Assembly (NCBI GenBank): GCA_030682835.1 | Contig: JAUXNG010000091.1 | Coordinates: 45,275-109,274 of the forward strand | Reading direction: 5' to 3' | Origin: Hydrogenophaga sp. | Lineage (GTDB): Bacteria; Pseudomonadota; Gammaproteobacteria; Burkholderiales; Burkholderiaceae_C | Length of the DNA stretch: 64,000 bases | Shown: positions 32,894 to 42,206 of the stretch, piece by piece | Layout: every line of letters begins with the position of its first letter | How positions within the stretch are numbered: position 1 is the stretch's first letter | Position numbers and translations under genes: made by a program | Notes under the pieces: generated by a model | Seen by the model: only the letters and a program-made list of their open reading frames with translations | What the model was told of the DNA's origin: nothing | Database searches by the model: none

Positions 32894-34314
32894 ATCTCGC
32901 CCTGATCAGCCTCCTGACGCCGCTCGCCATGGCGCTCTTTCTGCTGCTGTCGCGCTCGCGCTCGGGCTGGTGGGTCATGGGTTCCAGCCTGATCAGCCTG
33001 ATCGCGGCGCTGGGCGCGCTGCAAGCTGTCGTTCAGGGCGGCCAGCAATGGATGAACCTGGGTGGCTGGGACACGCCGCTGGCGATCCGCTTCCGCCTCA
33101 TGCCGGTGTCGGCCCTGCTGCTGGTGTTCACGGCGCTGATCCACCTGCTCGTCTCGGTGTATGCCGAGCGCAGCCGCCACAGCCAGACCCGCCGCACCGA
33201 CTACTGGCCGCTTTCCAGCCTGCTGCACGCCAGCCTGGCGGCGCTGTGGCTCTCCAGCGACCTGTTCAACTGGTATGTCACGCTTGAACTGCTGGGCCTG
33301 GTGGCGGTGGCCATGGTCACGATCTCCGGCCCCAAGGCCTATGGCCCGGCGCTGCGCTACCTGCTGCTGTCGCTGGTGGCGTCGCTGCTGTACCTGCTGG
33401 GTGTGGCGCTGCTGTATGGCCACTACGGCGTGCTGGATGTCGCGCTGCTGGCCGAATCGACGAACGCGGACGCGACCACGCGGCTGGCGCTGGCTTGCAT
33501 GACCCTGGGCCTGATGCTCAAAGCCGCGTTCTGGCCCCTGCACCTATGGCTGCCGCCGGCCCATGCCAGCGCCCCCACGGCGGTCAGCGCGCTGCTGTCG
33601 GCCCTGGTGGTAAAGGGGCCGATCTTCATCCTGTGGCTGCTGTGGAGCGAGGTGGCCCCCGTGGCGCTGGCGCAGGAGGCCGGGCCCCTCATGGCGGTGG
33701 CGGGGGTGCTGGCGCTGGTGTTTGGTGGGTGGTCCGCGCTGCGTGCTCCGCATCTCAAGACCCTGGTGGCGTACTCCACGGTGGCGCAACTGGGCTACGC
33801 CATGATGGCGCTCGGGCTGCTGCTGCACTGGCAGCAGCCGTCGCTGCATGTGGCCTTGTGGCTGTTCGTGCTGGCCCACGGCCTGGCCAAGGTGTCGATG
33901 TTTCTGGCGGCCGGTGAAATGCAGGCCACGCTGGGCAGCAAGAGCGTGGGTGTGCTCAAGGGCGCCACGCAGACCATGCCAATCGCCATGTTTGCCTTTG
34001 CCGTGGCGGGCGGAAGCCTGATCGGGCTGCCCCCCAGCGGGGGCTTTCTCGCCAAATGGGAGTTGTTGCGCCCCCTTCTGCTGGAGCCGGCGCGCTGGCC
34101 CTGGGCAGCCGGCGTGCTGATCGGCACCTTGATGAGTGCGGGCTACGTGTTCCGGATGGTGGTGCTGTCGTTTGACCGCGCCCACCCCACCCGGCCCGAC
34201 TACCGCCCCGATGTGTTCGCCCAGTGGCTGGCCCTGCTGCCGGCCCTGCTGGTGTGGGGCATGGCCTTGGTCAGTGATCCGCTGATTCTGTGGCTCACGG
34301 GAGGCGCGCCATGA
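32890..34314 (+). CDS. mrpD: Mrp antiporter subunit D (proton-antiporter type)
   Basis: 474 residues, about 14 helices of the Proton_antipo_M family. The TM5 glutamate is in YVTLELLGLVAVAM. The TM7 lysine region is LMLKAAFWPLHLWLPPAHAS, followed by APTAVSALLSALVVKGPIF with the TM8 lysine. LKTLVAYSTVAQLGYAMMAL is also typical. These residues form the proton path in MrpD/NuoM-like proteins. GTG at 32890 overlaps mrpC. Confidence 0.88.
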   Translation: MNLALISLLTPLAMALFLLLSRSRSGWWVMGSSLISLIAALGALQAVVQGGQQWMNLGGWDTPLAIRFRLMPVSALLLVFTALIHLLVSVYAERSRHSQTRRTDYWPLSSLLHASLAALWLSSDLFNWYVTLELLGLVAVAMVTISGPKAYGPALRYLLLSLVASLLYLLGVALLYGHYGVLDVALLAESTNADATTRLALACMTLGLMLKAAFWPLHLWLPPAHASAPTAVSALLSALVVKGPIFILWLLWSEVAPVALAQEAGPLMAVAGVLALVFGGWSALRAPHLKTLVAYSTVAQLGYAMMALGLLLHWQQPSLHVALWLFVLAHGLAKVSMFLAAGEMQATLGSKSVGVLKGATQTMPIAMFAFAVAGGSLIGLPPSGGFLAKWELLRPLLLEPARWPWAAGVLIGTLMSAGYVFRMVVLSFDRAHPTRPDYRPDVFAQWLALLPALLVWGMALVSDPLILWLTGGAP

Positions 34315-35828
34315 GCCAGCAAGTGGCCAATGCCTTGCCCTTGCTGATCGTGCTCAGTTCCCTGGTGCCCGGCCTGGTGATCTTCACGCTGCGCGAGGAC
34401 CAGCAAGGCCTGCGCACCTTCCTGAACCTGGCGGGCGTGGTCGCCAAGCTGGTGCTGACCGGCGTGATGATCGTCGGCGTGAGCCAGGGCCTGAGCTTTC
34501 GCTTCGTGCTGCCTTTCATCCCGGGGGGTGACCTGATCCTGCAGTCCGATGCGCTGTCGCTGCAGTTCGTGGGCCTCTCGTCCGTGCTCTGGATGGCCAC
34601 CACCATCTATGCGATTGGCTATCTGGGTGGCTCGCCCCTTCGATCGCGCTTCTTCGGCTATTTCAGTCTCTGCGTCAGCGCCACGGTGGGCCTGGCGATG
34701 GCGGGCAATCTGGTCAGCTTCCTGCTGTTCTACGAGCTGCTCACGCTCGCGACCTTTCCCCTGGTGGTTCACCGGGGCACGCCCGAGGCCCTGCGCGCCG
34801 GTCGCATCTACCTGGCCTACACGCTGGGGGGTGGCACGCTGGTGCTGATGGGCGTGGCGCTGCTGCACACACTGGGCGGCAGCCCGGACTTTGTGCCGGG
34901 CGGCTATCTCCGCTCCCAGGTGGAACAGCACCCCGCCACGCTGACGCTGGCCTTCGTGCTGCTGGTGGCCGGGCTGGGCGTCAAGGCGGCGATCGTCCCG
35001 CTGCACGGCTGGTTGCCGCGCGCCATGGTCGCACCCGCCCCAGTGAGCGCGCTGCTGCACGCGGTGGCGGTGGTCAAGGCCGGGGCCTTCGGCATCATCC
35101 GCGTGGTGTACGACGTGTACGGCGCGGGGCCGGTGGAAATGCTGGCGCTGGCCCAGCCGCTGCTGTGGATCGCGGCGGCCACGATGATCTACGCGTCGCT
35201 GCGGGCCTTGCAGCAACACGAACTTAAAAAACTGCTGGCCTTTTCCACCGTCGGCCAGGTCTCATACATCATCCTGGGCGTGGCCCTGCTCGGCCCGATT
35301 GCCGCCACCGGCGCGCTGGTGCACCTGGTGCATCAGGGGCTGATGAAAGTCACACTCTTCTACTGTGCCGGCAACTTCGCCGAAAGCCTGCGTGTGCACC
35401 AGTTGCGGGAGATGGACGGCATTGGCCAGCGCATGCCCCTCACCATGGCCGCCTTCACCGTGGGCACGCTGGGCATGATCGGGGTGCCGCCGATTGCCGG
35501 TTTCGTCAGCAAGTGGTACCTGGGGCTGGGCGCGCTGGAAGTCGGCCAGGACTGGGTGCTGCTGGTGCTGGTGGGCTCGGGGCTGCTGAACGCGGGCTAC
35601 TTCCTGCCCCTGCTCTACCGGGGCTGGTTCGGCACGGCCCCGAACCCGTGGCCGGGTGACACACGACTGGGCGGCGGCACACCCGGCTGGCGCGAAACCC
35701 ACTGGATGCTGCTGGCCCCCACGCTCTTCACCGCCACCCTCTCGCTACTGGCGGGCGTCCTGGCGGGGACCGGTTTCAGCCCGCTGGCCTGGGCGCAGCT
35801 GATCATCGCCACGGAGTTCGCACCATGA
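34311..35828 (+). CDS. Second antiporter subunit (MrpA N-terminal/NuoL-like)
   Basis: 505 residues. The Proton_antipo_M core has the TM5 glutamate in LLFYELLTLATFPLV, the lysine in GVKAAIVPLHGWLPRAMV, and APAPVSALLHAVAVVKAGAFG. HQGLMKVTLFYCAGN is a further family motif. It most likely supplies the NuoL-like part of MrpA, which is split from its C-terminal half in this operon. ATG at 34311 overlaps mrpD. Confidence 0.8.
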   Translation: MSQQVANALPLLIVLSSLVPGLVIFTLREDQQGLRTFLNLAGVVAKLVLTGVMIVGVSQGLSFRFVLPFIPGGDLILQSDALSLQFVGLSSVLWMATTIYAIGYLGGSPLRSRFFGYFSLCVSATVGLAMAGNLVSFLLFYELLTLATFPLVVHRGTPEALRAGRIYLAYTLGGGTLVLMGVALLHTLGGSPDFVPGGYLRSQVEQHPATLTLAFVLLVAGLGVKAAIVPLHGWLPRAMVAPAPVSALLHAVAVVKAGAFGIIRVVYDVYGAGPVEMLALAQPLLWIAAATMIYASLRALQQHELKKLLAFSTVGQVSYIILGVALLGPIAATGALVHLVHQGLMKVTLFYCAGNFAESLRVHQLREMDGIGQRMPLTMAAFTVGTLGMIGVPPIAGFVSKWYLGLGALEVGQDWVLLVLVGSGLLNAGYFLPLLYRGWFGTAPNPWPGDTRLGGGTPGWRETHWMLLAPTLFTATLSLLAGVLAGTGFSPLAWAQLIIATEFAP

Positions 35829-37537
35829 GCGCCGCGCTGGAACTGGAACCCGGCAGCGTGCTGGAAGCGGGCCTGGGCCTGCATGCGCTTGGCTGGCTGG
35901 CGGTTCCGCTCACCCCCCTCATGGCAGCCCTGCTGCTGTGCTGGCGCGACCGCATCACGCCGTGGATCGCGCTCAGCTGCATCCCTGCGCTGCTGGCCGC
36001 GTGGCTCCCGCCCGCGGCCGTTCCCCTGCCCGCCCTCTGGCCCGGCGCCGAATGGGGGGCCAACGACCTCGTCACGCGGGCCTTCCTCGGGTTCACCGCG
36101 CTGCTGTGGGCCTGCGCCAGCGTCTACGCATGGGCCAGCCACCAGAACGACCCTAGGCGTCTGCGCTTCTTCGGCTTCTGGCTTCTCTCCATGTCCGGCA
36201 ACCTGTTGCTGGTGATTGCGCAGGACGGGGCGAGTTTCTATGTGGGCTTCACCCTGATGAGCCTTTCGGCCTACGGGCTCGTGGTCCATCAGGGTGGCTC
36301 GGGCCCGCGCCAGGCCGGTCGTCTGTATCTGCAACTGGCGATCGTGGGGGAAATGCTGCTATACGCCGGCTTGTTGCTGCGCATCTTTGAAGCCGGCGGC
36401 GCGTACGGATTCGCCGACTGGCAGGCCGCGCCCATCGGGGGCCTCACGGCCGTGCTGTTGCTGGTGGGCTTTGGACTCAAGGCCGGCTTCTGGCCACTGC
36501 ATGTGTGGCTGCCGCTCGCCCACCCGGCCGCTCCGGCCGCTGCCAGCGCGGTGCTCTCGGGCGCCATGATCAAGGCCGGTGTACTGGGGCTGTGGCGCTT
36601 CATGCCCGCCGACGATCCACTGCTGATGGAATGGGCCGGGGTGATGTTCGCGGTCGGCATGTTCAGCGCTTTCTACGGTGTGGCGCTGGGCCTGCTGCAG
36701 ACCAAAGCCAAAGCCGCGCTGGCGTACTCATCGGTGAGCCAGGTGGGCTACCTGCTGGCCATTCTGGCACTCGCCTGGCAGCAACCCGAGGCACGACCTC
36801 TGTGGGGAAGCCTGCTGGCACTGTACGCCGTGCACCACGGGCTGGCCAAGGGCGCGCTGTTCATGGGGGCGGGCCTCGCCTCGCGTCACCGCCTCACGCG
36901 CCGGCACGGAGCGCTGATGCTGATCCCGGCTCTCGCACTGGCCGGCTCTCCCTTCACCAGCGGTGCAGCGGTGAAGACCCTCTTCAAGACGCAACTCGAC
37001 CAGAGCCTTTCCAGCCCGTGGCTTCCGCTGCTCACCCTGGGGGCGTTCGCCACCGCCCTGCTGCTGGTTCGGGCGCTCTGGCTGATGCTGCGTGGCCAGA
37101 CGCAAACGCCCGTCACCCCGCCGACACGCGCGGCACTTGTACCATGGGCACTGCTGTGCCTGATGCCCTTGGGGACCACCCTGGCCTGGCGGCTGATGCG
37201 TGCCCCCGTCTTGTCGAGTGTCAGCCTGGACGCCATCTGGGCGATGCTCTGGCCGCTGATGGCGACGGCCCTTGTGGTTGCCATCGTGATCCGGCGCGGC
37301 TGGCGGATCCCCGCCGCTTGGACCACTCTGCACAACCCGGCACGCTACCTCTCGCTGCGCCTGTACCGGCGGGTGAAGCACCCGCAGCTTCCGCCGCTGA
37401 AGCCACAGATTCAAGGCCCCTTCTGGCGCAGCCAGGAGCGCCGCTGGAACCGCTACTGGCAAAACGACAACCTGGCCCGCAGCGTGTGGATACTGTGCGT
37501 GCTCCTGCTGTGGGGCTGGTTCGGCTTCATTGCCTGA
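35825..37537 (+). CDS. Third antiporter-like subunit lacking the TM5 glutamate
   Basis: 570 residues. The TM7/TM8 lysine regions are conserved (GLKAGFWPLHVWLPLAHPAA and AVLSGAMIKAGVLGLW). At the TM5 site the usual GFE or YEL is replaced by GFTLMSLSAYGLVV, so the key glutamate is a threonine. A C-terminal arm contains an amphipathic, basic stretch (YRRVKHPQLPPLKP, then ERRWNRYWQND) and a last membrane helix. This may be a structural or altered channel subunit. It is the last gene of the operon; ATG at 35825 overlaps the previous stop. Confidence 0.75.
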   Translation: MSAALELEPGSVLEAGLGLHALGWLAVPLTPLMAALLLCWRDRITPWIALSCIPALLAAWLPPAAVPLPALWPGAEWGANDLVTRAFLGFTALLWACASVYAWASHQNDPRRLRFFGFWLLSMSGNLLLVIAQDGASFYVGFTLMSLSAYGLVVHQGGSGPRQAGRLYLQLAIVGEMLLYAGLLLRIFEAGGAYGFADWQAAPIGGLTAVLLLVGFGLKAGFWPLHVWLPLAHPAAPAAASAVLSGAMIKAGVLGLWRFMPADDPLLMEWAGVMFAVGMFSAFYGVALGLLQTKAKAALAYSSVSQVGYLLAILALAWQQPEARPLWGSLLALYAVHHGLAKGALFMGAGLASRHRLTRRHGALMLIPALALAGSPFTSGAAVKTLFKTQLDQSLSSPWLPLLTLGAFATALLLVRALWLMLRGQTQTPVTPPTRAALVPWALLCLMPLGTTLAWRLMRAPVLSSVSLDAIWAMLWPLMATALVVAIVIRRGWRIPAAWTTLHNPARYLSLRLYRRVKHPQLPPLKPQIQGPFWRSQERRWNRYWQNDNLARSVWILCVLLLWGWFGFIA

Positions 37538-37626
37538 GTTTCCGGCCACACGAGATGGATGCACGTGCCGTCCGCGGCCCGGTCATTGTTCAGCTTCACA
37601 AGCCCGGTGACACCTGCCAGCGCCAC

Positions 37627-37657
37627 AAAAGAAAAGGCCACCGTTTCCGGTGGCCTT
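37627..37657 (-). terminator. Rho-independent terminator of the livK-like gene
   Basis: The stem AAGGCCACCG / CGGTGGCCTT with a 4-base loop is followed, on the - strand, by TTTTCTTTTG. It lies about 45 bp after the stop of the binding-protein gene. On the + strand it may also weakly stop the mrp transcript. Confidence 0.85.
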
Positions 37658-37703
37658 CAGCTTGCCAGATGGGGAGAGCACTGCGGCTCTCCCCATGGGA
37701 TCA

Positions 37704-38891
37704 TCAGCGGATGACAGCCAGGGTCGTGCGCGCGCCGCCCTTGTAGGTCATCAGCGTCAGAGCGCCGTTCTTGATGTCGCCCTTTTCGTCAAAAGCGATG
37801 TTGCCGGTCACGCCTTTGTAGTCGGTGGCTTTGAGCGCAGGCAGGTACTTGGCCGGATCGGACGAGTTGGCCGTGACCATGGCGTTGGCCATGACCTTGA
37901 CTGCGTCGTACACGTAGGGTGCATACACCTGAACGTCAGCACCGAACTTGGCCTTGAAGTCTTCACGGAACTTGTCCATGCCAGCCTTCTGCTCGCCTTC
38001 CACGCCACCGGCTTCCGCGCAGTAGACCTGGTCGTCGGCCATGCCGTTGCCGGCCAGCTTGGGCAGCTCGCTGGAGCAGATACCATCGCCGCCCATGAAC
38101 TTGGCGTTGATGCCCAGTGCCTTCATCTGCTTGAGCATCGGGCCGGCCACGGCGTCCATGCCGCCGAAGAACACGACGTCAGGCTTCTTGGCCTTCAGGG
38201 TGGTCAGGATGGCGTTGAAGTCGGTTGCCTTGTCGTTGGTGAATTCACGGCCGACCACGGTGCCGCCAGCAGCTGCCACACCTTTTTCGAACTCGTCAGC
38301 CACGCCCTGGCCGTAGGCCGTGCGGTCGTCGATGACGGCCACGGTCTTGGCCTGCAGGGTTTCCACAGCGTACTTGCCCAACGTGCCGCCGAGGTGCACG
38401 TCGTCAGCCACCATGCGGAACACGCCGGCGTAGCCCTGGCGGGTGTACTTGGGGTTCGTGGCGGAAGGCGAGATCTGGGGGATGCCGGCGTCGTTGTAGA
38501 TCTGCGAGGCGGGGATGGTCGTGCCCGAGTTCAGGTGACCGATCACGCCAGCGACTTTGGCGTCCACCAGCTTGGTGGCGGCGGCGGTGCCCTGCTTTGG
38601 ATCGCCAGCATCGTCTTCAGCCAGCAGCTCGAACGTGGTCGGGCGACCGTCGATGGTCAGGCCCGCTGCGTTCAGCTCTTCGATGGCCATCTTGGCGCCG
38701 TTCTCGTTGTCCTTGCCGAGGTGGGCAATGCCGCCGCTGGTGGGACCGACGTGACCGATCTTGATGACCTGGGCTTCCACGGCAGCGGGGGCTGCAGCAG
38801 GAGCGGCAACCGGGGCAGCCTCTTCTTTTTTGCCGCAGGCGGCCAAAGCGACAGCCGCTGCGATGACGGCCAGTTTCATGTTCAATTGCAT
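37704..38891 (-). CDS. livK: Branched-chain amino-acid ABC transporter binding protein
   Basis: 395 residues. A leader with a lipobox-like LAACGKKEE precedes an Ala/Pro linker and a type I periplasmic binding fold. Typical parts are KIGHVGPTSGGIAHLGKDNE, AELNAAGLTIDG and VFFGGMDAVAGPMLKQMKAL. ATG at 38891 has a strong GAGGA at 5 bp. No permease or ATPase genes are adjacent, as is usual for orphan Liv binding proteins in this family. The ligand is probably a branched-chain or related amino acid. Confidence 0.85.
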   Translation of the reverse strand: MQLNMKLAVIAAAVALAACGKKEEAAPVAAPAAAPAAVEAQVIKIGHVGPTSGGIAHLGKDNENGAKMAIEELNAAGLTIDGRPTTFELLAEDDAGDPKQGTAAATKLVDAKVAGVIGHLNSGTTIPASQIYNDAGIPQISPSATNPKYTRQGYAGVFRMVADDVHLGGTLGKYAVETLQAKTVAVIDDRTAYGQGVADEFEKGVAAAGGTVVGREFTNDKATDFNAILTTLKAKKPDVVFFGGMDAVAGPMLKQMKALGINAKFMGGDGICSSELPKLAGNGMADDQVYCAEAGGVEGEQKAGMDKFREDFKAKFGADVQVYAPYVYDAVKVMANAMVTANSSDPAKYLPALKATDYKGVTGNIAFDEKGDIKNGALTLMTYKGGARTTLAVIR

Positions 38892-39084
38892 AAAAATCCT
38901 CGGAAAGGAATGACAAGTTGGAACGCGGAGGGAACTTTTTTCTCCACATCCATAAAGATACTCGAAAAACCCCTTACCGCCGGGCCCCATGGGGGATCAA
39001 CCCCGGCATTCAAGGGTTTGCACCGATGCCCATCAAGCCATCGAATGGGGCATTAGCCCCGCGCATGCATGTCAGGCGGCGGGG

Positions 39085-39525
39085 TCAATCCTGCGGGGCG
39101 AGCTGAAGGTCGTGGCGCCGGGGCTCGATGCCGGCAGAGCGGTAGTACATCCAGCGCGGCCGAGCGAATTCCCGGTCGCGCGGGTCGGTGGAAACCACCT
39201 CGATCACGCGCCGGTAGGCCTCGTAGCCCTCGGGCATGGCGGCGCGCAGGTTGACCAGCACGGCGGAACCGGCATCGGGGTCGGCCGGCACCGCGCTGTA
39301 CAGCCGGATCGGCGAACGAGCCTCCACATGTGGCGGATCGCCTTCCCGGCTGTGAGGCAGAAAGGCGTCGGCGGCGAAGGTCCAGAGTGCCGCGTCGAGC
39401 GAGGCCAGCGAATCGGGATCGGTCACCACCACCAGACGGGCACCCTTGAGGTAGGCCTTGCGCAACAGACGGCAGGCGTAAGCCTGCTTGTCGGGCGCAT
39501 TGAAGTGGAAATCAACCTCGGTCAT
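39085..39525 (-). CDS. holC: DNA polymerase III chi subunit
   Basis: 146 residues. The protein begins MTEVDFHFNAPDKQAYACRL with LLRKAY, then WTFAADAFLPHSREGDP, all standard for HolC. It links the clamp loader to SSB. It lies 19 bp behind pepA on the same strand, the widespread pepA-holC pairing. Confidence 0.92.
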   Translation of the reverse strand: MTEVDFHFNAPDKQAYACRLLRKAYLKGARLVVVTDPDSLASLDAALWTFAADAFLPHSREGDPPHVEARSPIRLYSAVPADPDAGSAVLVNLRAAMPEGYEAYRRVIEVVSTDPRDREFARPRWMYYRSAGIEPRRHDLQLAPQD

Positions 39526-39544
39526 GCGGGCAAGGACCGGTCAT

Positions 39545-41056
39545 TCAGGCCTTGCGCGTGCGCTTCGCAGGTACCTTGGTGCCCGTGGTCGATTCGGCAA
39601 CCGATGGCCGTGCGGCTTCATCCAGGATGTACTGCAGCAGCAGCGGTACGGGGCGCCCCGTGGAGCCCTTGGCCGCGCCTCCCTTCCAGGCCGTGCCGGC
39701 AATGTCCAGGTGTGCCCAGGGCAGCTCGGCCGTGAACTTCTGGAGGAACTTGGCCGCCGTGATGGCCCCGCCGGCTCGCCCGCCCACGTTGCCCATGTCG
39801 GCAAAGTTGGACTTCAGGCTCTCGGCGTACTCGTCGTCCAGCGGCAGGCGCCAGCACGGGTCGAGCGCGCGCTCACCGGCTTGCTGCAAGGCCACCGCGA
39901 TGTCATCGTGCGGCGAAAACAGGCCCGAACGGACCCCGCCCAGCGCGATCACGCAGGCGCCTGTGAGCGTCGCGATGTCAACCACGCTGCGTGGCTTGAA
40001 GCGCGCAGCATAGGTGAGCGCATCGCACAAGATAAGGCGGCCTTCGGCGTCGGTGTTGAGGATTTCGATCGTCTGGCCGCTCATGCTGGTGACCACGTCA
40101 CCGGGCTTGATCGCCTGGCCGTCGGGCATGTTTTCGCAGGCCGGGATGATGCCCACCACGTTGATCCGGGGCTGCAGACGGGCGAGGGCCGCAAACGTGC
40201 CCAGCACGCTGGCCGCGCCACCCATGTCGAACTTCATTTCGTCCATCTCGGCCGCGGGCTTGATGGAAATGCCGCCGGTGTCGAAGGTGATGCCCTTGCC
40301 GACCAGCACCACCGGCGCACTGCCTTTTTCGCCGCCGTTGTAGCGCATCACGATCAGACGCAGCGGCTCGGCCGAGCCCTGCGCCACAGCCATGAACGCG
40401 CCCATGCCCAGCGCGGCCACGTCCTTGGGACCGAGCACCTCGGTCTTGATGGGTGACTTGCGCGCAAGCTTGCGCGCCGCGTCGGCCAGCATGCTCGGGG
40501 TGGCGTGGTTCGCGGGGCGGTTGGCCCACTCTTTCGCGAACTCGACGCCGGTCACCATGGCCACGCCGGTGTCAAAGCCCGCCTGCATGGCCGCGGCCTG
40601 GGGCACGCCAACCACCACGTCGGTCACGGCGCGGGCCTTGGCCGACGGTTTGGTGGCGGTATAGACATAGCTGGCCTCGGCACAGGCCTGCACCGCCGCG
40701 CTGACGCCTGCGGGCTCCATGCTGAGGGCGCCGAGCCACAACACCAGTCTCTTCAGGCCCGGCTGCTTGAGCAGGCCCATACCGGCGGCCACGGCCTTGC
40801 GCACGGCAGCGGGTGTGCCGTCACCCGCGCCCACCAGGATCACACGCGCCGATTTGACGCCGGTCACGCGGTAGCACGACAGGCTCTTGCCCACCCCGGT
40901 TTCCAGATCGCCACTGGTCGTCGCCTGCTCGATCAGGGTGGCCAGCGGACCCTTGATGGCTGTGGCGCTGGCCACTTCGGGCACCAGCACCAGGAGCGCG
41001 TCGGCGCTCAGTGCCGCGGCCTGTTCAGCCGAGAGGGATTTGAGTTCGAAGTCCAT
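39545..41056 (-). CDS. pepA: Leucyl aminopeptidase (M17)
   Basis: 503 residues. The catalytic C-terminal domain has VGKGITFDTGGISIKPAAEM (Lys and Asp metal ligands) and ILNTDAEGRLILCDALTYAA (Asp, Glu and the catalytic Arg). The N-terminal domain spans about 1-170. The enzyme is a cytosolic di-metal aminopeptidase. ATG at 41056 (MDFELKSLSAEQ) is the true start; a longer frame runs into the opposite lptF gene. It is divergent from lptF with only 25 bp between start codons. Confidence 0.95.
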   Translation of the reverse strand: MDFELKSLSAEQAAALSADALLVLVPEVASATAIKGPLATLIEQATTSGDLETGVGKSLSCYRVTGVKSARVILVGAGDGTPAAVRKAVAAGMGLLKQPGLKRLVLWLGALSMEPAGVSAAVQACAEASYVYTATKPSAKARAVTDVVVGVPQAAAMQAGFDTGVAMVTGVEFAKEWANRPANHATPSMLADAARKLARKSPIKTEVLGPKDVAALGMGAFMAVAQGSAEPLRLIVMRYNGGEKGSAPVVLVGKGITFDTGGISIKPAAEMDEMKFDMGGAASVLGTFAALARLQPRINVVGIIPACENMPDGQAIKPGDVVTSMSGQTIEILNTDAEGRLILCDALTYAARFKPRSVVDIATLTGACVIALGGVRSGLFSPHDDIAVALQQAGERALDPCWRLPLDDEYAESLKSNFADMGNVGGRAGGAITAAKFLQKFTAELPWAHLDIAGTAWKGGAAKGSTGRPVPLLLQYILDEAARPSVAESTTGTKVPAKRTRKA

Positions 41057-41081
41057 AATTGCGCTTTCCTGTTGTGATTCG

Positions 41082-42206
41082 ATGTTATTCCATTCTTCCA
41101 TTCGAAAAGAGCTGGCGCGCAGCTTCGGGGCGACCCTGGTGGTGCTGTTCACCATCGTGCTGACCATGCTGCTGATCCGCACGCTCGGCCTGGCCTCGCG
41201 CGGCAGCGTCAACCCCGAAGAGATCATGCTGGTGCTGGGATACACCGTGATCGGCCGCATGCCCACCATCCTGACCCTGGCATTGTTCATCGCCATCGTG
41301 TCCACGCTGTCGCGCATGTACCGGGACAGCGAAATGATCATCTGGCTGGCCAGCGGGCGTTCGCTCTCGGGTTTTCTCGGGCCGGTGATGCGCTTCGCCT
41401 GGCCCATCCTGGTGGTGATCACCGCGATGGTGTTTGTCGTCTGGCCCTGGGCCAACCAGCAGACCGATGAACTGCGGGGCCGTTTCGAGAGCCGCGGCGA
41501 CCTGGAGCGGGTGGCGCCGGGCCAGTTCCAGGAGTCGTCCAGCGGGCGGCGCGTGTTCTTCATTGACAAGGACACGGCCGACGGCACCGAGGGCCGCAAC
41601 ATCTTCATTTCCAGCACTGACGACGATGGTCGGGAAACCATCACCTCTGCGCGATCCGGGCGCATCGTGCAGGAGAACGACCGGCAATGGCTCATGCTCA
41701 ACAACGGCCAGCGCCTGGAAACAGCGCCCGACGGTAGCAGCCTGCGCGTGAGCGAGTTCGAGGAATACGGCACCGAAATCGGCAGCGCCACGGGCCTGAA
41801 CACGCGGGCGCAGGGCCTGAAGGCTCGCCCGACCTGGGAGCTGATCCAGGACCCCAGCAGGGCCAACCTGGGCGAGCTGGGCTGGCGCGTGGGCATGGCC
41901 CTGACCGCCCTGAACTTCGTGCTAATTGCGCTGGCCACGACCGTGAGCAACCCCCGCGCCGGTCGCGGTGGCAACCTGTTCTTCACGCTGTTCGCATTCG
42001 TCTTCTATTACAACCTGCTCAACCTGGGCCAGTCCTGGGTGGCCAAGGGCGTGGTGGACCTGCTGCCCTTCATGTTGCTGCTGCACGGCGCCGTGTTCGT
42101 GCTGGCCGCCTTGTGGCTGGCCAAGCGCCACCACAACCTGAGCCTGCGCGACATGGTGCGGGGCGCGCGCTTGCGGCCTGCGCCGTCGGGCAGGGGCGCG
42201 GCATGA
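41082..42206 (+). CDS. lptF: LPS export permease LptF
   Basis: 374 residues. It begins MLFHSSIRKELARSFGATLV, with membrane helices at about 18-40, 55-80 and 98-120. A periplasmic beta-jellyroll part and three C-terminal helices follow, the YjgP/YjgQ layout. Together with LptG and LptB it extracts LPS from the inner membrane. ATG at 41082 lies 25 bp from the pepA start. The lptG start overlaps its stop. Confidence 0.92.
   Translation: MLFHSSIRKELARSFGATLVVLFTIVLTMLLIRTLGLASRGSVNPEEIMLVLGYTVIGRMPTILTLALFIAIVSTLSRMYRDSEMIIWLASGRSLSGFLGPVMRFAWPILVVITAMVFVVWPWANQQTDELRGRFESRGDLERVAPGQFQESSSGRRVFFIDKDTADGTEGRNIFISSTDDDGRETITSARSGRIVQENDRQWLMLNNGQRLETAPDGSSLRVSEFEEYGTEIGSATGLNTRAQGLKARPTWELIQDPSRANLGELGWRVGMALTALNFVLIALATTVSNPRAGRGGNLFFTLFAFVFYYNLLNLGQSWVAKGVVDLLPFMLLLHGAVFVLAALWLAKRHHNLSLRDMVRGARLRPAPSGRGAA

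Noticed and set aside
39545..41986. An 813-codon version of pepA
   Set aside because: The first 310 codons run antisense through lptF. M17 aminopeptidase similarity begins at MDFELKSLSAEQ (41056).
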